Below, piece by piece: positions 56,832-64,000 of a stretch of DNA of 64,000 bases. Position numbers and translations under genes: made by a program. The notes below the pieces were generated by a model. The model had not been told where the DNA came from and did not search any database. It worked only from the letters and a program-made list of their open reading frames with translations. How positions within the stretch are numbered: position 1 is the stretch's first letter; each line of letters begins with the position of its first letter. The stretch lies in NCBI GenBank assembly GCA_911728455.2, contig OU452233.1, positions 12,148,167 through 12,212,166 on the forward strand, written 5' to 3'. Source of the stretch: Marthasterias glacialis. Taxonomy: Eukaryota; Echinodermata; Asteroidea; Forcipulatida; Asteriidae.

Positions 56832-59800
56832 GGAGTTCTTAAAGCTTCTGGTTGAGTCTCAGCGAGATTGGAGACGAAAACAAATCCAACCTCCTCCGAT
56901 TGGCTCTATGAATGATTTTTGTTCTAACAAACAAAAACGGGTGTTCTGAAGCTTCTGGTTTAAGTTTCAGCAAAATTGGGGACGAAAAAATTCCAACCTC
57001 CTCCGATTGCACTGAGGATGATTTTTCACAATCAAATACGGTGTTCTAAAGCTTCCGGTTTGAGTCATCGAAATTGGGGATGAAAAAAATCCAAACTCCT
57101 CCGATTGCTCTATGGATGATTTTGTATTAAGAAAAAACGGTTGTTTTCAAGCTACTGGATGAGTCTCAGCAAGATTGGAGATGACAAATATCCAACCTCC
57201 TCAGATTGCTCTGAGGATGATTTTTCACTATCAAATGCGATTTTGTTCTAACAAACAAATACGGGTGTTCTGAAGCTTCTGGTTTAAGTCTCAGCGAAAT
57301 TGGGGATGAAAAAAATCCAAACTCCTCCGATTGCTCTATGGATGATTTTGTTTTAAGAAAAAAACGGTGTTTTCAAGCTACTGGTTGAGTCTCAGCGAGA
57401 TTGGAGACGAAAACAAATCCAACCTCCTCCGATTGTCTCTATGAATGATTTTTGTTCTAACAAACAAATACGGGTGTTCTGAAGCTTCTGGCTTAAGTCT
57501 CAGCGAAATTGGGGACGAAAAAATTCCAACATCCTCCGATTGCACTGAGGATGATTTTGTACTAGAAAATTCGGGTGTTCTGAAGCTTCTAATTGAGTTT
57601 CGTCGAGATCGGAAACGAAAAAAATCCAACCTCCTCCGATTGGCTCTATGAATGATTTTGTACTAACAAACAAATACGGGTGTTCTAAAGCTCCTGGTTT
57701 TAAGTCTCAGCGAAATTGGGGATGAAAAAATCCAAACTACTCCGATTGCTCTATGAATGATTTTGTATTAAGAAAAAACGGGTGTTTTAAAGCTACTGGT
57801 TGAGTCTCAGCGAGATTGGAGATGACGAATATCCAACCTGCTCATATTGCTCTGAGGATGATTTTGTACTAACAAATACGGGTGTTCTGAAGCTTCTGGT
57901 TTAAGTCTCAGCAAAATTGGGATGAAAAAAATCCAAACTCCTCCGATTGCACTGAGGATGATTTTGTACTAGCAAATTCGGGTGTTCTGAAGCTTCTGGT
58001 TGAGTCTCAGCGAGATTGGAGATGACAAATATCCAAACTCCTCCGATTGCACTGAGGATGATTTTTCACAAGCAAATACGGGTATTCTAAAGCTTCCGGT
58101 TTGAGTCAGCGAAATTGGGGATGAAAAAAATCCAAACTCCGATTGATCTATGGATGATTTTTTTTTTAAGAAAAACGGGTGTTCTAAAGCAACTGGTTGA
58201 GTCTTAGCGACATTGGAGATGACCAATATCCAATCTCCTCAGATTGCTCTGAGGATGATTTTGTAATAACAAATATACGGGTGTTCTAAAGCTTCTGGTT
58301 GAGTCTTAGCGACATTGGAGATGACAGATATCCAACCTGCTCATATTGCTCTGAGGATGATTTTTGTACTAACAAATACGGGTGTTCTAAAGCTCTCAGC
58401 GAGATTGGAGACGAAAACAAAACCAACCTCCTCCGATTGGCTCTATGAATGATTTTTGTTCTAACAAACAAATACGGGTGTTCTGCAGCTTCTGGTTGGG
58501 TCTTAGCGACATTGGAGATGACAAATATCCAAACTCCTCAGATTGCTCTGAGTATGATTTTGTAATAACAAATACGGGTGTTCTAAAGCTTCTGGTTTGA
58601 GTCAGCGAAATTGGGGATGAGACTGGAGACGAAAACAAAATCCAAACTCCTCCGATTGGCTCTATGAATGATTTTGTTCTAACAAATAAATATGGGTGTT
58701 CTGAAGCTACTGGTTGGGTCTCATCAAGATTGGGGACGAAAAAATTCCAACCTCCTCCGATTGCTTTGTAGATGATTTGTACCAACAAATACGGGAGTTC
58801 TTAAAGCTTCTGGTTGAGTCTCAGTGAAATTGGAGACGAAAACAAATCCAACCTCCTCCGATTGGCTCTATGAATGATTTTTGTACTTACAAACACATAC
58901 TGGCGTTCTAAAGCTCCTGGTTTTAAGTCTCAGCGAAATTGGGGATGAAAAAATCCAAACTCCTCCGATTGCTCTATGAATGATTTTGTATTAAGAAAAA
59001 ACGGGTGTTTTAAAGCTACTGGTTGAGTCTCAGCGAGATTGGAGATGACAAATATCCAACCTGCTCATATTGCTCTGAGGATGATTTTGTACTAACAAAT
59101 ACGGGTGTTCTGCAGCTTCTGGTTGAGTCTCAGCGAAGTTGGGGATGACAAAAATCCAACCTCCTCAGATTGGCTCTATGAATGATTTTGTTCTAACAAA
59201 CAAATACGGGTGTTCTAAAGCTTCCGGTTTGAGTCAGAGAAATTGGGGATGAAAAAATCCAAACTCCTCCGATTGCTCTATGGATGTTTTTGTATTAAGA
59301 AAAACCGGGTGTTTTAAAGCTACTGGTTGAGTCTCAGCGAGATTGGAGATGACAAATATCCAACCTCCTAAGATTGCGCTGAGGATGATTTTGTACTAAC
59401 AAATACGGGTGTTCTGCAGCTTCTGGTTGAGTCTCAGCGAGATTGGAGATGACAAATATCCAAACTCCTCCGATTGCACTGAGGATGATTTTTCACAAGC
59501 AAATACGGGTATTCTAAAGCTTCCGGTTTGAGTCAGCGAAATTGGGGATGAAAAAAATCCAAACTCCGATTGATCTATGGATGATTTTTTTTAAAGAAAA
59601 ACGGGTGTTCTAAAGCAACTGGTTGAGTCTTAGCGACATTGGAGATGACCAATATCCAATCTCCTCAGATTGCTCTGAGGATGATTTTGTAATAACAAAT
59701 ATACGGGTGTTCTAAAGCTTCTGGTTGAGTCTTAGCGACATTGGAGATGACAGATATCCAACCTGCTCATATTGCACTGAGGATGATTTTTGTACTAACA

Positions 59801-61656
59801 AATACGGGTGTTCTAAAGCTCTCAGCGAGATTGGAGACGAAAACAAAACCAACCTCCTCCGATTGGCTCTATGAATGATTTTTGTTCTAACAAACAAATA
59901 CGGGTGTTCTGCAGCTTCTGGTTGGGTCTTAGCGACATTGGAGATGACAAATATCCAAACTCCTCAGATTGCTCTGAGTATGATTTTGTAATAACAAATA
60001 CGGGTGTTCTAAAGCTTCTGGTTTGAGTCAGCGAAATTGGGGATGAGACTGGAGACGAAAACAAAATCCAAACTCCTCCGATTGGCTCTATGAATGATTT
60101 TGTTCTAACAAATAAATATGGGTGTTCTGAAGCTACTGGTTGGGTCTCATCAAGATTGGGGACGAAAAAATTCCAACCTCCTCCGATTGCTTTGTAGATG
60201 ATTTGTACCAACAAATACGGGAGTTCTTAAAGCTTCTGGTTGAGTCTCAGTGAAATTGGAGACGAAAACAAATCCAACCTCCTCCGATTGGCTCTATGAA
60301 TGATTTTTGTACTTACAAACACATACTGGCGTTCTAAAGCTCCTGGTTTTAAGTCTCAGCGAAATTGGGGATGAAAAAATCCAAACTCCTCCGATTGCTC
60401 TATGAATGATTTTGTATTAAGAAAAAACGGGTGTTTTAAAGCTACTGGTTGAGTCTCAGCGAGATTGGAGATGACAAATATCCAACCTGCTCATATTGCT
60501 CTGAGGATGATTTTGTACTAACAAATACGGGTGTTCTGCAGCTTCTGGTTGAGTCTCAGCGAAGTTGGGGATGACAAAAATCCAACCTCCTCAGATTGGC
60601 TCTATGAATGATTTTGTTCTAACAAACAAATACGGGTGTTCTAAAGCTTCCGGTTTGAGTCAGAGAAATTGGGGATGAAAAAATCCAAACTCCTCCGATT
60701 GCTCTATGGATGTTTTTGTATTAAGAAAAACCGGGTGTTTTAAAGCTACTGGTTGAGTCTCAGCGAGATTGGAGATGACAAATATCCAACCTCCTAAGAT
60801 TGCGCTGAGGATGATTTTGTACTAACAAATACGGGTGTTCTGCAGCTTCTGGTTGAGTCTTAGCGACATTGGAGATGACAAATATCCAACCTCCTCAGAT
60901 TGCTCTGAGGATGATTTTGTAATAACAAATACGGGTGTTCTAAAGCTTCCGGTTGAGTCTCAGCGAGAGAGATGAAAAAAATCCAACCTCCTCAGATTGC
61001 TCTATGGATGATTTTGTTATAACGTAGACAGGTGTTCTGCAGCTTCTGGTTGGGTCTTAGCGACATTGGATTGCTCTGAGTATGATTTAGTACAAACAAA
61101 TACGGGAGTTCTTAAAGCTTCTGGTTGAGTCTCAGCGAGATTGGAGACGAAAACAAATCCAACCTCCTCCGATTGGCTCTATGAATGATTTTTGTTCTAA
61201 CAAACAAAAACGGGTGTTCTGAAGCTTCTGGTTTAAGTCTCAGCAAAATTGGGGACGAAAAAATTCCAACCTCCTCCGATTGCACTGAGGATGATTTTTC
61301 ACAATCAAATACGGTGTTCTAAAGCTTCCGGTTTGAGTCATCGAAATTGGGGATGAAAAAAATCCAAACTCCTCCGATTGCTCTATGGATGATTTTGTAT
61401 TAAGAAAAAACGGTTGTTTTCAAGCTACTGGATGAGTCTCAGCAAGATTGGAGATGACAAATATCCAACCTCCTCAGATTGCTCTGAGGATGATTTTTCA
61501 CTATCAAATGCGATTTTGTTCTAACAAACAAATACGGGTGTTCTGAAGCTTCTGGTTTAAGTCTCAGCGAAATTGGGGATGAAAAAAATCCAAACTCCTC
61601 CGATTGCTCTATGGATGATTTTGTTTTAAGAAAAAACCGGTGTTTTCAAGCTACTG
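56832..61656. repeat. Second copy of the end of A plus all of A' (offset 6956)
   Basis: Matches 49876-54700 at a constant offset of 6956. Private variants travel with it: AAGTTTCAGC occurs at 49999 and 56955, AAGTCTCAGC at the matching places in A' and its copy; GAAAAAAACGG occurs at 50401 and 57357, AAAAAACCGG at 54675 and 61631. Confidence 0.88.
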
Positions 61657-64000
61657 GTTGAGTCTCAGCGAGATTTGAGACGAAAAAAATCCAACCTCCT
61701 CCGATTGCTCTCAGGATGATTTTGTACTATCAAATTCGGGTGTTCTGAAGCTTCTAATTGAGTTTCGTCGAGATCGGACACGAAAAAAATCCAACCTCCT
61801 CCGATTGGCTCTATGAATGATTTTGTACTAACAAACAAATACGTGTGTTCTAAAGCTCCTGGTTTTAAGTCTCAGCGAAATGGGGGATGAAAAAAATCCA
61901 AACTCGTCCGATTGCTTTATGGATGATTTTGTATTAAGAAAAAAACGGGTGTTTTAAAGCTACTGGTTGAGTCTCAGCGAGATTGGAGATGACAAAAATC
62001 GAACCTCCTCAGATTGCTTTGTAGATGATTTGTACAAACAAATACGGGTGTTCTTAAAGCTTCTGGTTGAGTCTCAGCGAGATTGGAGACGAAAACAAAT
62101 CCAACCTCCTCCGATTGGCTCTATGAATGATTTTTGTTCTTACAAACAAATACGGGTGTTCTAAAGCTTCCGGTTTGAGTCAGCGAAATTGGGGATGAAA
62201 AAATTCCAACCTCCTCCGATTGCACTGAGGATGATTTTGTACTAGCAAATTCGGGTGTTCTGAAGCTTCTAATTGAGTTTCGTCGAGATCGGAGACGAAA
62301 AAAATCCAAACTCCTCCGATTGGCTCTATGAATGATTTTGTACTAACAAACAAATACGGGTGTTCTAAAGCTCCTGGTTTTAAGTCTCAGCGAAATTGGG
62401 GACGAAAAAATTCCAACCTCCTCCGATTGCTTTGTAGATGATTTCTACAAACAAATACAGGAGTTCTTAAAGCTTCTGGTTGAGTCTCAGCGAAATTGGG
62501 GACGAAAAAATCCCAACCTCCTCTGATTGCACTGAGGATGATTTTGTACTATCAAATTCGGGTGTTCTGAAGCTTCTAATTGAGTTTCGTCGAGATCGGA
62601 GACGAAAAAAAACCAACCTCCTCCGATTGGCTCTATGAATGATTTTGTTCTAACAAACAAATACGGGTGTTCTAAAGCTCCTGGTTTTAAGTCTCAGCGA
62701 AATTGGGGACGAAAAAATTCCAACCTCCTCCGATTGCTTTGTAGATGATTTCTACAAACAAATACAGGAGTTCTTAAAGCTTCTGGTTGAGTCTCAGCGA
62801 AATTGGGGACGAAAAAATCCCAACCTCCTCTGATTGCACTGAGGATGATTTTGTACTATCAAATTCGGGTGTTCTGAAGCTTCTAATTGAGTTTCGTCGA
62901 GATCGGAGACGAAAAAAATCCAACCTCCTCCGATTGGCTCTATGAATGATATTGTACTAACAAACAAATACGGGAGTTCTAAAGCTCCTGGTTTTAAGTC
63001 TCAGCGAAATTGGGGATGAAAAAATCCAAACTCCACCGATTGCTCTATGGAATATTTTGTATTAAGAAAAAACGGGTGTTTTAAAGCTACTGGTTTAGTC
63101 TCAGCGAAATTGGGGATGAACAAATCCAAACTCCTCCGATTGCACTGAGGATGATTTTTCACTATCAAATACGGGTGTTCTGCAGCTTCTGGTTGAGTCT
63201 CAGCGAGATTGGAGATGACAAAAATCCAACTTCCTCAGATTGCTTTGTAGATGATTTGTACAAGCAAATACGGGTGTTCTTAAAGCTTCTGGTTAAGTCT
63301 CAGCGAAATTGGGGATGAAAAAAATCCAAACTCCTCCAATTGCTCTAAGAATGATTTTGTATTAAGAAAAACGGGTGTTCTGCAGCTACTGGTTGAGTCT
63401 CAGCGAGATTGGGGATGAAAAAAATCCAAACTCCTCCAATTGCTCTAAGAATGATTTTGTATTAAGAAAAACGGGTGTTCTGCAGCTACTGGTTGAGTCT
63501 CAGCGAGATTGGGGACGAAAAAATTCCAACCTCCTCCGATTGCTTTGTAGATGATTTGTACAAACAAATACGGGAGTTCTTAAAGCTTCTGGATGAGTCT
63601 TAGCGAGATTGGAGACGAAAACAAATCCAAACTCCTCCGATTGGCTCTATGAATGATTTTGTACTAACAAACAAATACGGGTGTTCTAAAGCTCCTGGTT
63701 TTAAGTCTCAGCGAAATTGGGGACGAAAAAATTCCAACCTCCTCCGATTGCTTTGTAGATGATTTCTACAAACAAATACAGGAGTTCTTAAAGCTTCTGG
63801 TTGAGTCTCAGCGAAATTGGGGACGAAAAAATCCCAACCTCCTCTGATTGCACTGAGGATGATTTTGTACTATCAAATTCGGGTGTTCTGAAGCTTCTAA
63901 TTGAGTTTCGTCGAGATCGGAGACGAAAAAAAACCAACCTCCTCCGATTGGCTCTATGAATGATTTTGTTCTAACAAACAAATACGGGTGTTCTAAAGCT
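61657..64000. repeat. Satellite block B-like, continues past window
   Basis: From about 62380 the order follows block B (monomers with TTTCTACAAACAAATACAGG and TTCGTCGAGATCGG), including a repeat of the ten-monomer segment. TTCTTAAAGCTTCTGGATGA is found again at 63577. Confidence 0.8.

Larger units (their letters stand above)
45335..64000. repeat. ~100-bp satellite array, about 190 monomers, reaching the window edge
   Basis: A typical monomer is GGTTGAGTCTCAGCGAGATT + GGAGATGACAAATATCCAAC + CTCCTCAGATTGCTCTGAGG + ATGATTTTGTACTAACAAAT + ACGGGTGTTCTGAAGCTTCT. Lengths run from about 90 to 105 bases, all in one orientation. Variant classes differ at AATTGGGGATGAAAAAA against GATTGGAGATGACAAAT, and at GGCTCTATGAATG against GCTCTGAGGATG. 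One class carries a hairpin CCTCAGA-TTGC-TCTGAGG. Monomers at 45.3-47.5 kb are mixed; from 47.58 kb on, multi-monomer blocks repeat. Frames of up to 130 codons recur on both strands only because the blocks are copied. Confidence 0.97.

Noticed and set aside
45535-62309. Recurrent 60-130 codon frames on both strands in the satellite
   Set aside because: Identical frames recur because satellite blocks were copied; monomer indels shift the frame constantly and no coding family is resembled.
45335-64000. CRISPR array or CENP-B-box satellite
   Set aside because: There are no constant repeats with unique spacers, and this is eukaryotic DNA. The monomer's ACGGGT lacks the TTCG half needed for a CENP-B box.

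Overview
This window is nuclear DNA from an animal. It is AT-rich, with introns of up to about 10 kb, GT-AG splice sites and dense, mostly dead transposable elements. It holds one conserved host gene on the + strand: the 3' half of COG6, a subunit of the conserved oligomeric Golgi (COG) tethering complex. Eight coding exons between 4227 and 41887 give about 300 codons in one continuous frame and end in a stop codon; the N-terminal half lies upstream of the window. The repeats (tRNA-derived SINEs, CR1/L2-like, Rex1-like and RTE-like LINEs, a Penelope-like element, a Gmr1-like Ty3/Gypsy element, Helitron-like elements with internal tandem repeats) suit a marine invertebrate, perhaps an echinoderm. 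That taxonomic guess is an inference from repeat style only.

Layout. 1-628 is the head of a minus-strand CR1/L2-like LINE with an internal deletion. 4227-41887 is COG6; its introns carry nearly everything else: a LINE 3' end (6010-6566), a Helitron-like element with five 129-bp tandem units (6594-8208), a hAT-like element with a nested SINE (8348-9756), a TIR element (12108-12889), a TTAA-flanked MITE (13768-14131), LINE relics (16395-17118 and 17975-19119), a palindromic MITE (19168-19348), a second Helitron-like element holding a MITE and a SINE (19742-21148), a 45-bp minisatellite (21867-24255), a near-perfect foldback palindrome (24679-24832), a Rex1-like relic with an adjoining RTE-like LINE (26349-30340), a Penelope-like 3' end with a hammerhead-like motif and an adjoining SINE (32176-33140), a CR1/L2-like LINE (34850-36060), a degenerate Ty3/Gypsy element with integrase before reverse transcriptase (36060-38900) and a GC-rich palindromic minisatellite (40800-41295).

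Downstream of COG6 come one more LINE relic (42010-42862), an inverted repeat (43125-43960), a small MITE (44376-44509) and then, from about 45335 to the end of the window, an uninterrupted satellite of ~100-bp monomers (roughly 190 copies). Inside the satellite, blocks of 1426 bp, 2846 bp and about 4.8 kb (shifted by 6956 bp) are repeated almost exactly, giving a nested higher-order structure.

There is no operon-like organisation. COG6 is the only gene for which I can support a working function. All other open frames are transposon remains or stop-free frames through tandem repeats.
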